Under the pieces are notes generated by a model, which did no database searches, was not told the DNA's origin, and saw only the letters and a program-made list of their open reading frames with translations. From contig CAJJCT010000013.1 of the NCBI GenBank assembly GCA_905182735.1, forward strand, positions 50,463 through 114,462: a stretch of 64,000 nucleotides of DNA, in the 5' to 3' direction. Source of the stretch: Candidatus Marivariicella framensis. GTDB lineage: Bacteria; Bacteroidota; Bacteroidia; Flavobacteriales; Flavobacteriaceae. Positions 41,401 through 53,146 of the stretch are shown here, one piece after another. Each line of letters opens with the position of its first letter. Position 1 is the first letter of the stretch. The translations under genes and the position numbers were made by a program.

Positions 41401-42114
41401 TTAAGAAAGATTCATAGAGTGATATACGTTTTGAACATCATCATCTTCTTCAATATTTTCAATTAATTTCTCTACTTCTTCTTGTTCTTCTTTTTTTATT
41501 TTTTTTATCGATGTTGGGATTCTTTCGAAACCAGAAGATAAAATTTCAATATTTCGATTTTCTAATTCCTTTTGTATTTTTCCATAGTTTTCAAATGGAC
41601 CGTATAGTAATATACCATCTTCATCTATGAAAACTTCTTCAACCCCATGATCTATAAATTCTAACTCAAGCTCTTCAGGATCAAAAATATTTTTATCTAA
41701 CCTGAAGTTGCAAGTTCGTTCAAACATAAATTCTACAGACCCTGAGGTACCAAGATTTCCATTTGCTTTATTAAAATAACTCCTAATGTTTGCAACCGTT
41801 CTATTATTATTATTACTTGTTGTTTCAACAAGAATAGCAACTCCGTGAGGGCCATAACCTTCAAAAAGAATCTCTTTATAATTTTCTGTGCTTTTGTCTG
41901 AAGCTTTTTTTATTGCTCTTTCAACATTATCTTTTGGCATATTAGCCGCTTTCGCATTTTGTATTACAGCTCTGAGTCTTGAATTGTTTATAGGGTCAGG
42001 GCCTCCATCTTTAACAGCCATGACAATATCTTTTCCAATTCGTGTAAAAGTCTTAGCCATAGCTGACCATCGCTTCATTTTTCTTGCTTTTCTAAATTCA
42101 AAAGCTCTTCCCAT
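41401..42114 (-). CDS. YebC/PmpR family DNA-binding transcriptional regulator
   Basis: MGRAFEFRKARKMKRWSAMAKTFTRIGKDI, EGYGPHGVAILVE. Confidence 0.95.
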   Translation of the reverse strand: MGRAFEFRKARKMKRWSAMAKTFTRIGKDIVMAVKDGGPDPINNSRLRAVIQNAKAANMPKDNVERAIKKASDKSTENYKEILFEGYGPHGVAILVETTSNNNNRTVANIRSYFNKANGNLGTSGSVEFMFERTCNFRLDKNIFDPEELELEFIDHGVEEVFIDEDGILLYGPFENYGKIQKELENRNIEILSSGFERIPTSIKKIKKEEQEEVEKLIENIEEDDDVQNVYHSMNLS

Positions 42115-42152
42115 TATTTTATTTTAGGTACAAATATAAATAAATAAGGCCT

Positions 42153-42974
42153 TTAGATTCTTTTATGTATTAATTCTAAGTCATTCAGCCCTTCCTCAAT
42201 ACTATAATACAGATGAGGTGGTAGTTTGTTTTTTTTATTGAGCAGTGCTAAATATCCAATTTCATTTGACGAGTAAACTCTTTTATATATTGGTTTAATA
42301 AAATATCTAGAATCAACAATTTTTTCAATCAATTCAGAATGAGTTGTTAAATCATTGGATCCAAGATGAAAGATTCCACTTAAATTATGATTAATTATGT
42401 AATGAATTTGTTGAGTTAATCTCCAAAGACTACTAAAATTAATTATTGCATTTGGGAAAATTTCTATTGGAGTTCTTTTTTGAATACAAACATCGATTTC
42501 TTTAATTCTAGGAGATTTAGAGCCAAATATAATTGCTGATCTAATTATCACGCATTTTGTATAAGGTAATTTCAGTGTTAGGTTTTCTAACTTAATTTGT
42601 AATTTACCATATATGCTTTCTGATAAAGTTTTATCACATTCATAGGATGGATAGTTATGAAACGCATCAAAAACATTAGATCCAGACATTAACATTAACC
42701 TACAATTATTCCTAAGACAATATTTCACTAATTTCTTATGCACTTTGATTAAACTCTCATCTCCTCCTCTTAAAACATTAATAATTAATTTTGGTTTAGT
42801 TTTTTTTAAAATCGATTTTAATAAATTATAAGTCAAATTAAAATAGAAAAAATTATTATTTACAAAAGAATCATTTTTATAAAAAGTTGCATAAGTATTA
42901 TAATAAGGGGCAAGTTCTTTATATAAAGAATTACCAACTGTTCCGGTCCCTCCAAGTATTAGAATATTTTTCAA
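42153..42974 (-). CDS. NAD(P)-dependent SDR / RmlD-like sugar nucleotide reductase family protein
   Basis: ILGGTGTVGNSLYKEL Rossmann motif; RmlD-like pattern. Confidence 0.75.
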   Translation of the reverse strand: MKNILILGGTGTVGNSLYKELAPYYNTYATFYKNDSFVNNNFFYFNLTYNLLKSILKKTKPKLIINVLRGGDESLIKVHKKLVKYCLRNNCRLMLMSGSNVFDAFHNYPSYECDKTLSESIYGKLQIKLENLTLKLPYTKCVIIRSAIIFGSKSPRIKEIDVCIQKRTPIEIFPNAIINFSSLWRLTQQIHYIINHNLSGIFHLGSNDLTTHSELIEKIVDSRYFIKPIYKRVYSSNEIGYLALLNKKNKLPPHLYYSIEEGLNDLELIHKRI

Positions 42975-42980
42975 AAACCA

Positions 42981-44063
42981 CTATTTTATAAAAGGCAACT
43001 TTACTATTGACGCTTTTATTTTTTTATTTCTTATTTCAACATACAATTCGGTTCCAATGGATGAATATTTAGAATCAATATATCCTAGTCCAATACCTAT
43101 CTCTAAAGATGGAGAATGAGTCCCTGAACTTATAAAACCAATTTCAATATTAAAATTGTTAAAAATTTTATACCCTGATCTTGGAATTCCCCTTTCTGAC
43201 ATTTTGAGTCCAATTAATTTTTTATTTGTTCCATTTATTTTTTCATTTTCAAACTGCTTATTGTTTATGCATCCAGAAGATGGCTTTGTTATCCAACCTA
43301 GGCCCGCTGCGATTGGAGATGTTTGATCATTTATTTCGTTTCCATATAAACAATATCCCATTTCTGTTCTAAGCGTATCTCTTGCAGCTAATCCAACTGG
43401 AATTATATTAAATTTTTGTCCGGCCTCAAAAACTAGTTTCCATATTTCTATAGTATCTTCATTTTTACAATAAACTTCAACACCTCCTGATCCAGTATAA
43501 CCTGTAGTGGCTACTATCACATTTTTTTTACCTGCAAAGGTTGTAGTTATATGACTATAATACGATAAAGAGTTTAAATCAGCTTTTGATAAACGTTGAG
43601 CTACCTCAATAGCTTTAGGACCTTGAATTGCTAATAAAGAGATTTGACTAGAAATATTATTGATTTTAGCTTTGAATTGTTTATTCCATTTACTAATCCA
43701 TTTCCAGTCTTTATCTATGTTTGAGGCATTTACAACTAAAAAATATTTATATTTTTCAATTCGATAAATAATTAAATCATCAACAACTCCACCCTTCTCA
43801 TTTGGCAAACAATTATATTGTGCTTTTCCAATTTTAATTTTTTCAATGTCATTACTACAAATTTTTTGTAATAAGCTTAATGAATTCGATCCTTCAACTG
43901 TAAACTCCCCCATATGGGAAACATCAAATACACCAACACTATTTCTGACTGCCAAATGTTCTTTTTTTATACCTGTATATTGAATTGGCATTTCATATCC
44001 TCCAAATGGCGCCATTTTGGCTCCCAAATTTTTATGAATACTATTTAAAATTGTTTTTGTCAT
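42981..44063 (-). CDS. gcvT: Glycine cleavage system aminomethyltransferase T
   Basis: GAKMAPFGGYEMPIQYTGIKKEHLAVRNSVGVFDVSHMGEF. Confidence 0.96.
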   Translation of the reverse strand: MTKTILNSIHKNLGAKMAPFGGYEMPIQYTGIKKEHLAVRNSVGVFDVSHMGEFTVEGSNSLSLLQKICSNDIEKIKIGKAQYNCLPNEKGGVVDDLIIYRIEKYKYFLVVNASNIDKDWKWISKWNKQFKAKINNISSQISLLAIQGPKAIEVAQRLSKADLNSLSYYSHITTTFAGKKNVIVATTGYTGSGGVEVYCKNEDTIEIWKLVFEAGQKFNIIPVGLAARDTLRTEMGYCLYGNEINDQTSPIAAGLGWITKPSSGCINNKQFENEKINGTNKKLIGLKMSERGIPRSGYKIFNNFNIEIGFISSGTHSPSLEIGIGLGYIDSKYSSIGTELYVEIRNKKIKASIVKLPFIK

Positions 44064-44127
44064 TTTTAAATTTTAAAAATATTAATTTTATAATTATAAT
44101 TATTCAAAATTAAATTCATTTTTACAC

Positions 44128-45747
44128 ATGACAACTAAAACACTTTATAAATTTTTAATTATTTATTCATTGCTTTTACATGTGGATTTAATTGCGCAGG
44201 ATAAGTATGGAATCTCAAATGAATTTCATTTAAAAAATAGAAATAATTTAAGAGATCAAATGCCAGATAATAGCGTCTCTGTTCTGTTTTCAAATCCAGT
44301 TAGAAATAGATCAAACGACGTTTACTATTCTTATCATCCTGACCCTAATTACTACTATCTTTCTGGGTGGAGAGAGCCTCACTCTGTTTTAGTGATATTT
44401 AAAAATAACATAAAAGACAGTATAGGGAGTTATAATGAAATTTTATTTGTTAGAGAAAGAAATCCTGATGATGAACAGTGGAATGGAAAAAGAAAAGGGG
44501 TAGAAGGAGCAAGAAAATTAGGTTTTGATAGAGTTTTAAGTAAAAAAAGTTTTTCAAAAATGAATTTCAATTTTGATAATTTTAATAAAGTTTTATTAAA
44601 CCCATTTCAAACTGATGTAAAAGATATAATTGCAGATGAAAGTGATCTTTTTGACCTTCAAAATCAATTAAAAAATAAAATAAATTATCCAAATGATTTT
44701 AATCCCGAAGTTTTCAAATGGTATAATTTAATTTATTCAGTAAATAATAAAGATATTGAGAGATTAAAAAAACAACTTCGTTTTTTTTCGAATAGAAATA
44801 AACACTTATTAAATGATAAAATAATTCAAAAATTCATATCAATAAATACTGAAGACTTCATGAAAGAGGTAAATAGTGATTCATCATTTTTTATTCCAGA
44901 GTTTAATTTTGATTTTGATTTATTAGATAAGTATTTAACCAATCAAAGAGAAATTAAATCTACTGAAGAGGTTGATTTGATAAGAAAAGCAGTTGCAATC
45001 TCTTCAATCGGTCAATCAGAGGTGATGAAGGCTGTTAAGCCTGGGATGAGTGAAAGAGAAATTCAAGGACTACATCAGTATATATATAAGCGTTATGGAG
45101 CAGCTCATGAAGGATACCCCTCTATTGTAGGCTCAGGTGAAAACGCATGTATTTTACACTATATAACTAATGATAAAACCAATATTAAAAATCAATTAGT
45201 TTTGATGGATCTTGGAGCAGAATATGGAGGTTATACAGCTGATGTTACAAGGACAATTCCAGTAAATGGTAAATTTACAGATGAACAAAGACTTATATAT
45301 AAAATAGTTTACGATGCTCAAGAGGCTGGAATTGAAATGGCTAAAAAAGGTAATTCATTTTCACAAATATATGAAGCAACCAAAATGGTTGCTCTTGATG
45401 GTTTAATAGAATTAGAAATAATAAAAGATGAAAAAGAACTAAGAACTTATTATCCTCATGGAGTAGCTCATCATATTGGTTTAGACGTTCATGATCCAGG
45501 AAATTATGGCTTACTATCAGAAAATATGGTTATTACTGTTGAACCTGGCATATATATTCCTGAAGGAAGTAACTGTGATCCTAAATGGTGGTCAATAGGT
45601 ATAAGAATTGAAGATGATATATTAATTACAAATACCGGTAATGAGAATCTATCTAAGTTTGCACCTAGAAAATGGGATTTGATTGAAAAGACAATGATTT
45701 TAAAAAGTCCATTAGATAATTTTAATTTACCTAATCTTTCAAATTAA
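44128..45747 (+). CDS. M24 family Xaa-Pro aminopeptidase (AMPP-like), secreted
   Basis: Signal peptide; LVLMDLGAEYGGYTADVTRTIPVNG, YPHGVAHHIGLDVHD, VEPGIYIPEG. Confidence 0.92.
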   Translation: MTTKTLYKFLIIYSLLLHVDLIAQDKYGISNEFHLKNRNNLRDQMPDNSVSVLFSNPVRNRSNDVYYSYHPDPNYYYLSGWREPHSVLVIFKNNIKDSIGSYNEILFVRERNPDDEQWNGKRKGVEGARKLGFDRVLSKKSFSKMNFNFDNFNKVLLNPFQTDVKDIIADESDLFDLQNQLKNKINYPNDFNPEVFKWYNLIYSVNNKDIERLKKQLRFFSNRNKHLLNDKIIQKFISINTEDFMKEVNSDSSFFIPEFNFDFDLLDKYLTNQREIKSTEEVDLIRKAVAISSIGQSEVMKAVKPGMSEREIQGLHQYIYKRYGAAHEGYPSIVGSGENACILHYITNDKTNIKNQLVLMDLGAEYGGYTADVTRTIPVNGKFTDEQRLIYKIVYDAQEAGIEMAKKGNSFSQIYEATKMVALDGLIELEIIKDEKELRTYYPHGVAHHIGLDVHDPGNYGLLSENMVITVEPGIYIPEGSNCDPKWWSIGIRIEDDILITNTGNENLSKFAPRKWDLIEKTMILKSPLDNFNLPNLSN

Positions 45748-47039
45748 CCTCCTAACAAGTATTCTTTAAGCTGACTGTAATCTGAAATTTTTATTGAATT
45801 CTTAACGCCTTTAAGGGTTTTATTTAATTTTTTTGGAATATCAATTTTTTCATTGATAGTTTTCTCAACAATTTCAGCAAATTTACAAGGATGAGCAGTT
45901 TCCATAAATATTCCAATTTGATTAGGGTTTTTTTTAAAATATTTTTTCAACCCTAAATAGCCTATAGCACCATGAGGATCAAGTATATATTTAGTTTTTT
46001 TATAAATATTTTTAATACATTTTTTTGTTTCATTATCATTAAAACTATAACCAGTCACATTTTTTTTAAGCTTATGAATATCATTATTAAAAATCTTTTG
46101 AACTCTAATAAAATTACTTGGGTTTCCAACATCCATAGCATTAGAAATTGTTTGAATTGTTGGTTTTGGAGTGTAAACTCCAGATTTCAAGTATCTAGGG
46201 ATAGCATTGTTAAGGTTTGTGCATGCTAAAAAATGATTAATTGGTAATCCTAATTTTTGTGCAATTAATCCTGCGCAAATATTTCCAAAATTTCCACTTG
46301 GAACTGAAAAATTTATTGGAAGATTAAACTTACTTGCTTTTTGATATCCCGCAAAATAATAAAACATTTGAGGGAGCCATCTTGCTATATTTATTGAGTT
46401 TGCAGAAGTGAGTCTAATTTTTTCATTTATTTGAGTATCCATAAAAGCTTTTTTAACCATATCCTGACAATCATCAAAAACTCCTTCGACTTCCAGAGAT
46501 ATGATATTTTTCCCAAGAGTAGTCATTTGTTTTTCTTGAACTTCACTCACTTTCCCCTTGGGATATAATATTATAACTTCAACCCCCGGAACATTATAAA
46601 ATCCGTCTGCAACGGCTCCACCAGTGTCTCCAGACGTAGCGACTAGTACAGTAATTTTTTCTTTAGAATTTTCATTAAAATAACCTAAACATCGAGCCAT
46701 AAACCTTGCGCCCACATCTTTAAAAGCTAAAGTAGGTCCATGAAATAGTTCAAGAGAAAAAATATTTTCATCAACTTCAATTAAGGGAAAGTCAAAATTG
46801 AGTGTTTCTTCAATTATTGATTTGAGTTTTTTTTCAGGAATTGTATTCCCAACAAACTGATATATTGCTTCAAAAGCAATATTATGTATGGTATATTTAT
46901 CTAAATTTTTTATTATTTTTTTTGATAATGATTTTATTTCGTTAGGATAGTAAAGTCCTTTATCTGGCGCAATTCCTTTAATTACAGCTTCTTTGAATGA
47001 TTCTGATTTAGATAGATTATTTAAGCTGTTGTATAACAT
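45744..47039 (-). CDS. thrC: Threonine synthase
   Basis: ELFHGPTLAFKDVGARFMARCLG, TSGDTGGAVA, SVPSGNFGNICAG. Confidence 0.95.
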   Translation of the reverse strand: MLYNSLNNLSKSESFKEAVIKGIAPDKGLYYPNEIKSLSKKIIKNLDKYTIHNIAFEAIYQFVGNTIPEKKLKSIIEETLNFDFPLIEVDENIFSLELFHGPTLAFKDVGARFMARCLGYFNENSKEKITVLVATSGDTGGAVADGFYNVPGVEVIILYPKGKVSEVQEKQMTTLGKNIISLEVEGVFDDCQDMVKKAFMDTQINEKIRLTSANSINIARWLPQMFYYFAGYQKASKFNLPINFSVPSGNFGNICAGLIAQKLGLPINHFLACTNLNNAIPRYLKSGVYTPKPTIQTISNAMDVGNPSNFIRVQKIFNNDIHKLKKNVTGYSFNDNETKKCIKNIYKKTKYILDPHGAIGYLGLKKYFKKNPNQIGIFMETAHPCKFAEIVEKTINEKIDIPKKLNKTLKGVKNSIKISDYSQLKEYLLGG

Positions 47040-47962
47040 TATGTCAGTTTTCTAACTCCTTTAGAGTTTATTTTTGATATATATATATCAAAATCTATAT
47101 TCAATTTTGAAATAATATTTTTAAAACTATTAGCGACTTCCTTTGCTATAATATAGCCTCTTGATAGTGCGAAAATTGATGGGCCAGAACCAGATATTCC
47201 ACAACCTAAAGCTCCGGCCTCTAGAGCTGAATTTTTTAATGAGTAATATTTAGGTATTAATAAAGATCTTTCTTTCTCAACTATCTCATCGTTTAAGCTT
47301 CTAGATATTAAATTATAATCATTTGAATATAATCCACTTATTAATCCAGCAATATTTGCTGTTTGTTTTACCACGTTTTTTAAAGGAACTTGTGTTTTTA
47401 AAATTGCTCTTGCATGAGAAGTTTTTAATTCAATTTTAGGATGAATAATTGTAACAACAAGTTCTGATGGTGAAGGAAGTTTTATGATATCCAAAGACTT
47501 AAGATCTCTAATCAATGTGAAGCCTCCAAGCATTGCTGGAGCAATATTATCAGCATGAGCTTCCCCACTAGCTAACTTTTCTCCTTCTAAAGCAAAAGGA
47601 ATAAGATCAATCTTTTTAATATCTCTTTCTAATAATTCATTAATTCCAAAAACTGCTCCAACTGCACTAGCAGCACTACTTCCAATTCCACTTCCCGCTT
47701 TAATTTTTTTATATATTTCTATTTCTATTCCAATTTCTGTAGGAAACTTGTTTAGATAAGATTTTGCAGCAACTCCAGCTACATTTTTTTCAATAGAAAG
47801 TGGTAGATTTTCACCTTCAATTTTTATTATACGTACTCCTGGTTTTTTTGATTTTTTTATAATCATTTCATCTCCAATCGTATCTAAACAAAGTCCAAGC
47901 ACATCGAAACCACATGAAAGATTTGCTACACTTGAAGGAGAAAATATTTTGATTGAGTCCAT
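47039..47962 (-). CDS. thrB: Homoserine kinase
   Basis: PSSVANLSCGFDVLGLCLD, GSGIGSSAASAVGAVFG. Confidence 0.95.
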   Translation of the reverse strand: MDSIKIFSPSSVANLSCGFDVLGLCLDTIGDEMIIKKSKKPGVRIIKIEGENLPLSIEKNVAGVAAKSYLNKFPTEIGIEIEIYKKIKAGSGIGSSAASAVGAVFGINELLERDIKKIDLIPFALEGEKLASGEAHADNIAPAMLGGFTLIRDLKSLDIIKLPSPSELVVTIIHPKIELKTSHARAILKTQVPLKNVVKQTANIAGLISGLYSNDYNLISRSLNDEIVEKERSLLIPKYYSLKNSALEAGALGCGISGSGPSIFALSRGYIIAKEVANSFKNIISKLNIDFDIYISKINSKGVRKLT

Positions 47963-47964
47963 GA

Positions 47965-50406
47965 TTATTTTTTCCCTATTCTTATGATGTCTGCAAAAAT
48001 ACCAGCGGCTGTAACCTCTGAACCAGCTCCAGCTCCCTTAATCACGAGGGGTTGATCAGCATAACGATTAGTATAAAATAAAATTATATTATCACTCCCT
48101 TCGAGATTATAAAAATCATGACCTTGATTAATATGCTTTAAACCAACACTTGCTATTCCATTTTCTAACTCAGCTACGTATTTTAGTTTGCATTTTTTAG
48201 CCTCTGCATCTTTTAATATTTTATTAAAGTGATTTGAGTTGTTTTCTAAACTACTATAAAATTCTGCTTTAGAAAAGGAATTAATAGATTCTTCTGGCAA
48301 AAAAGAATTATTTTCCACTTGATCCATTTCAATATCTAAACCTGATTCTCTTGCCAAAATCAAAATTTTTCTAGCAACATCAACTCCACTTAAATCGTTT
48401 TTTGGATCGGGTTCGGTAAAGCCCAGTTTCTCTGCTTTCAAAACTACATCTGAAAAAGAAACTCCATTTTTAAAATTGTTGAAAATAAAGTTTAAACTAC
48501 CAGATAAAACTGCTTGAATTTTTAATATTCGATCACCTGATGCAACTAAGTTGTTTAAAGTGTTAATAATAGGAAGACCTGCACCAACATTTGTTTCAAA
48601 TAAAAATGGACTATTAAATTTTCTTGAAATAGATTTTAATTTCTTATAATTTTTTAAATCATCAGCACAAGCAATTTTATTACAAGTTACAACACCAATA
48701 CTGCTATTTAAATATTTAGAATATTCTTTTGATATTGATTGACTAGCAGTGTTGTCAATAAAAATAGAATTTCTTAAGTTTTTTGATTTTATATGTTTAA
48801 AAAATAAAGTCCTATCTGCCTTAACACCATTTTCTAGAGAAAGTTTCCAATTTTTTAAAGCTATAGGGTTGTCGCTCAAAATCATTTTTTTTGAATTTGA
48901 AATGCCCATTACTCTTATTTTTAAATGAAGATTTATATAAAGATATTTTTCTTGACTACATATTTGCTCTAATAATTTTCCACCAACATTACCTACACCA
49001 GTTACGTATAGGTTTAATTCTTTAATTTGAGATTCAAAAAAGCTTTCATGTAATGTGTTTAATGCTTTTTCAATATTTACTTTATTAATAACAATTGAAA
49101 TATTTCTTTCAGAGGCACCTTGAGCTATTGCTCTTATATTAATATTATTTGATCCTAGACTGCTAAATAGTTTTCCGCTAATACCTTGGTGATCTTTCAT
49201 TTTATCTCCAACAACAGCTAGGTTGACCATGTTAGTTTCTATTTTTGAGGGACTAACTTTACCTAGGCTTATTTCAAACTCAAACTCTTCATCAATCGAT
49301 TGTTTTGCTATTTCTGAATCTTCACTTCTTAATCCCAGACAAATTGAATATTCAGATGATGCTTGAGTAATCATTATGATATTAATATTTTTTTTTGAAA
49401 TTGCTTTAAAAAGTCTATTTGAAAATCCGGGAACTCCCATCATGCCATTTCCTTCTAATGTTACAAGAGCTACATTGTCAATGTGACTAATACCTTTGAC
49501 AATTTGACCATTAGTGTTATTAGTATTATTTATTAATGTCCCTTGATCATTTGGTTTAAAAGTGTTTTTTATAATCATTGGTATTTGTTTATCAATGATT
49601 GGATGAAGTGTAGGAGGGTAAATTACTTTAGCGCCAAAGTGGGACATTTCCATTGCTTCTAAATAAGATAGATTTTTTATTGGCATGGCTTGACTTACTA
49701 TTTTTGGGTTTGCCGTATACATTCCACTTACGTCTGTCCAAATTTCTAAAATATCAGCATCTAAAATATTTGCTAAAAGTGCAGCTGAATAATCTGAACC
49801 ACCTCTTCCCAATGTTGTTGGATCTCCATCTTTATTTGATGAAATAAATCCCGAAATTAATGTAACTCTATATTTGTTTTTTTTAAAAAAGTCAAGTACT
49901 TTATTTTTTGTATTGACTAGGTTAACAATTTCTTGATCATTCTTTTTTTTAGTCTCAATTAATTTTCTTGCATCAGCATAAACTATATCAATACTTTGAC
50001 TTTTTAATATTTCAAATAAAATTGAGCAAGAAAGAACTTCTCCAAAACTTGTAATAGTTGCAGACGATTTTAGTGTTATTTCTTTTAATGAGAAAATAGA
50101 GTCAAGAAGACTTTCAAGAGAGTTAAGTTGATTTTTAACAAAGCTAATTACATTACTCTGCTTGTTAATAGGAATTCTGTTCTTAATAATTTCTATATGT
50201 CTTTGCTCTAAATCGTTGATTTTATTCTTATAACTTAAATCTCCGCTTCCAGCTTTTTTTAGCATCAGAGACAGAATGTCTGTAACACCACCTAGAGCAG
50301 AAACAACAACAGTGATTTTATTTGTGCCTTTTTTAATAATTTCTGAAACACAATCTATAGATTTTGCATTTGAAACTGATGTTCCTCCAAATTTTAAAAT
50401 TTTCAT
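47965..50406 (-). CDS. thrA: Bifunctional aspartate kinase / homoserine dehydrogenase I
   Basis: MKILKFGGTSVSNA, GRGGSDYSAALLANILDADILEIWTDV, homoserine DH AVLSGSLNFIFNNF. Confidence 0.96.
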   Translation of the reverse strand: MKILKFGGTSVSNAKSIDCVSEIIKKGTNKITVVVSALGGVTDILSLMLKKAGSGDLSYKNKINDLEQRHIEIIKNRIPINKQSNVISFVKNQLNSLESLLDSIFSLKEITLKSSATITSFGEVLSCSILFEILKSQSIDIVYADARKLIETKKKNDQEIVNLVNTKNKVLDFFKKNKYRVTLISGFISSNKDGDPTTLGRGGSDYSAALLANILDADILEIWTDVSGMYTANPKIVSQAMPIKNLSYLEAMEMSHFGAKVIYPPTLHPIIDKQIPMIIKNTFKPNDQGTLINNTNNTNGQIVKGISHIDNVALVTLEGNGMMGVPGFSNRLFKAISKKNINIIMITQASSEYSICLGLRSEDSEIAKQSIDEEFEFEISLGKVSPSKIETNMVNLAVVGDKMKDHQGISGKLFSSLGSNNINIRAIAQGASERNISIVINKVNIEKALNTLHESFFESQIKELNLYVTGVGNVGGKLLEQICSQEKYLYINLHLKIRVMGISNSKKMILSDNPIALKNWKLSLENGVKADRTLFFKHIKSKNLRNSIFIDNTASQSISKEYSKYLNSSIGVVTCNKIACADDLKNYKKLKSISRKFNSPFLFETNVGAGLPIINTLNNLVASGDRILKIQAVLSGSLNFIFNNFKNGVSFSDVVLKAEKLGFTEPDPKNDLSGVDVARKILILARESGLDIEMDQVENNSFLPEESINSFSKAEFYSSLENNSNHFNKILKDAEAKKCKLKYVAELENGIASVGLKHINQGHDFYNLEGSDNIILFYTNRYADQPLVIKGAGAGSEVTAAGIFADIIRIGKK

Positions 50407-50460
50407 TACTATTGAATATTAATATGTTTTTTGTACCCTTTATCGTAATTCAAAAAGCAT

Positions 50461-50498
50461 TTTATCATGAGATGATAAATAAAAACCTATTACAGGTT
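50461..50498 (-). promoter_or_regulatory. Two tandem inverted repeats between clpC and thrA
   Basis: On - strand: AACCTGTAATAGGTTTTTATTT (5-bp stem plus T-run), then TTTATCAT-CTC-ATGATAAA (8-bp perfect arms). Confidence 0.4.
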
Positions 50499-50593
50499 GA
50501 TGTTAAATTATATGTAAAGAAAACCTAAGAAATTAACTTTAACTAAAAATAGTCTAAAATGTTTTGTTCATGTTAATAATGGAAAATGTTTTT

Positions 50594-53146
50594 TCAAGAA
50601 GTTGTTGCTTTTACCTTAGAAATAGTAAGTTCCTTGTCATCACTTAAATGATCAATAGTGATGGAGTCACCATCATTTATTGAGTTACTAACTATTTGCT
50701 CAGCAATTAGATCCTCAACATATTTTTGAAGTGCTCTTTTAAGTGGTCTAGCTCCATATTTAGTATCGTAACCCTTTTCAACTATAAAACTTTTTGCAGA
50801 CTTAGTTAGTGATATTGAATAGCCTAGTTTTTCAACGCGAGTCATTAATTTTTTTAATTCTATTTCAACAATTTTAGATATTGCTTTTTTATCCAATGAA
50901 TTAAATATAATAAAGTCATCTATTCTATTAAGAAATTCTGGAGCAAATGTTTTCTTTAAAGCACTTTCAATTACCCCCTTTTGAAGATCGTCAGATTGAG
51001 CTTTTTGGGATGATGTTTCAAAACCAACTCCTGTTCCAAAATCTTTTAATTGTCGGGCTCCAATATTTGAAGTCATTATAATTATTGTGTTCTGAAAGTT
51101 AACTTTTCTTCCCAAACTATCGGTTAAAAACCCATCATCTAAAACCTGAAGTAACATATTGAAAACATCAGGGTGAGCCTTTTCTACTTCATCTAAAAGT
51201 ATAACTGAATATGGACGTCTTCTAACCTTTTCGCTTAACTGCCCACCTTCTTCATAGCCAACATATCCAGGAGGAGCTCCAATTAATCTTGAAATAGCAA
51301 ATTTTTCCATATACTCACTCATGTCTATTCGAATCAAATTTTCTTCAGATTCGAAAATTTCCTCAGCTAATATCTTAGCAAGTTGAGTTTTGCCAACTCC
51401 AGTCTGGCCAAGAAAAATAAATGATCCAATAGGTTTATCAGGGGCTTTAAGACCTGATCTGTTTCTCTGAATTGATTTAACTACTTTCTCAACAGCCTCT
51501 TTTTGACCAATAAGTTTTTCAGATATAGTTGAGCTTAGTTTGGAAAGCTTATTTTTTTCTGATTTTACAATTTTGTTTACAGGAATATTAGTCATCATAG
51601 AAACAACATCAGCAATATGTGTTTCATCAACTAATATTCTATTTTTCTTAGATGTTTCATTCCATTCTTCTTGAGCTGCTAATAAGTTTCGTTCAACCTT
51701 TTTTTCGTCGTCACGAAGTTTTGCTGCTTCTTCATATTTCTGTTTTTTTACTACAGCAGTTTTTTGCGCTCTAATTTTTTCTAACTCATCTTCAAGCTCA
51801 ACAACTTCTTTGGGAACATTCATGTTTTGAATGTGTACCCGAGAACCTGCCTCGTCAAGAGCATCAATTGCTTTGTCTGGTAAAAAGCGATCAGATATAT
51901 ATCTGAAGCTAAGATCTACACAAGCTTTAAGCGCTTCATCTGTATATGTAACACTGTGATGGTTTTCATATTTATCCTTTATGTTTTTTAATATTTCAAG
52001 AGTTTCTTCAATTGAAGTCTCTTCTACTAATATTTTTTGAAAACGTCTTTCAAGAGCCCCATCTTTCTCTATGCTCTGTCTATACTCGTCTAACGTTGTT
52101 GCGCCAATACATTGAATTTCTCCTCTGGCAAGCGCTGGCTTAAACATGTTGGATGCGTCAAGACTTCCGGTAGCTCCTCCTGCCCCTACAATTGTATGAA
52201 TTTCGTCAATAAAAAGAATAATATTATTATTTTTCTCTAATTCATTCATCACAGCCTTCATTCTCTCTTCAAATTGACCTCTATATTTTGTTCCAGCAAC
52301 AAGACTAGCAAGATCTAAAGTCACAACTCTTTTGTTGTACAAAATTCTTGAAACTCTTTTCTGAATTATTCTTAACGCCAACCCTTCTGCTATAGCAGAT
52401 TTTCCAACTCCAGGTTCTCCAATTAAGAGAGGATTGTTTTTTTTACGGCGACTCAAAATCTGAGAAACTCTTTCTATTTCTTTCTCTCTTCCAACTACAG
52501 GGTCTAGTTTGTCATTTAACGCCATATGAGTTAAATCTCTTCCAAAGTTATCTAAAACAGGGGTTTTAGATTTTTTATTAGACTTTGATTCTGATTTAGG
52601 AATAAAAGGGTTTTCTTTTTTTATTGAATCTTCATCATCATTTTCTTTTTCGTCAGGAAATGACGCACTCTCAGCTAAGTCTTGATATTCATTATTGTCA
52701 TTAGAAATCAGAAGTTTAAATTGTTCTTTTACTGATTCATAGTCTATACTTAAATTTTGTAAAAGTTTAGTAGTTGGATCATTTTCATTTCTAAGAATGC
52801 ATAATAATAAGTGAACAGTATTAATTAAATCACTTTGAAAAAGCTTTGCTTCTAAAAAAGTAGTTTTTAATGCTCTTTCAGCCTGCCGTGTTAGATGAAG
52901 GTTCTTTTTTTCATTAATTGAAAAGTTGGTTTCTATAACTGCTGGATTCAAAATTTCAACTTTTTTTCTCAATGAATCTAAATTAATCTCCATTGAGGTT
53001 AAAATTGAGATAGCTTTTCCTCCACCATCTCTTAATATACCGAGCATTAAATGCTCAGTTCCAATAAAATTATGTCCCAACCTTACAGCTTCTTCTTTGC
53101 TAAAAGCTATTACATCTTTAACACGTGGTGAAAAATTATCATCCAT
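50594..53146 (-). CDS. clpC: ATP-dependent Clp protease ATP-binding subunit ClpC
   Basis: Clp N domain; [34 protein letters not shown]-type motif [22 protein letters not shown]. Confidence 0.95.
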   Translation of the reverse strand: MDDNFSPRVKDVIAFSKEEAVRLGHNFIGTEHLMLGILRDGGGKAISILTSMEINLDSLRKKVEILNPAVIETNFSINEKKNLHLTRQAERALKTTFLEAKLFQSDLINTVHLLLCILRNENDPTTKLLQNLSIDYESVKEQFKLLISNDNNEYQDLAESASFPDEKENDDEDSIKKENPFIPKSESKSNKKSKTPVLDNFGRDLTHMALNDKLDPVVGREKEIERVSQILSRRKKNNPLLIGEPGVGKSAIAEGLALRIIQKRVSRILYNKRVVTLDLASLVAGTKYRGQFEERMKAVMNELEKNNNIILFIDEIHTIVGAGGATGSLDASNMFKPALARGEIQCIGATTLDEYRQSIEKDGALERRFQKILVEETSIEETLEILKNIKDKYENHHSVTYTDEALKACVDLSFRYISDRFLPDKAIDALDEAGSRVHIQNMNVPKEVVELEDELEKIRAQKTAVVKKQKYEEAAKLRDDEKKVERNLLAAQEEWNETSKKNRILVDETHIADVVSMMTNIPVNKIVKSEKNKLSKLSSTISEKLIGQKEAVEKVVKSIQRNRSGLKAPDKPIGSFIFLGQTGVGKTQLAKILAEEIFESEENLIRIDMSEYMEKFAISRLIGAPPGYVGYEEGGQLSEKVRRRPYSVILLDEVEKAHPDVFNMLLQVLDDGFLTDSLGRKVNFQNTIIIMTSNIGARQLKDFGTGVGFETSSQKAQSDDLQKGVIESALKKTFAPEFLNRIDDFIIFNSLDKKAISKIVEIELKKLMTRVEKLGYSISLTKSAKSFIVEKGYDTKYGARPLKRALQKYVEDLIAEQIVSNSINDGDSITIDHLSDDKELTISKVKATTS

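Noticed and set aside
42981-44127. Glycine riboswitch upstream of gcvT
   Set aside because: The gcvT upstream spacer is only about 64 nt and nearly pure A/T, with no riboswitch-like conserved elements.
47070-47092. TTTTGATATATATATATCAAAA palindrome
   Set aside because: Inside the thrB coding sequence and composed of an AT dinucleotide run; encodes conserved-looking IDFDIYIS, so likely incidental.
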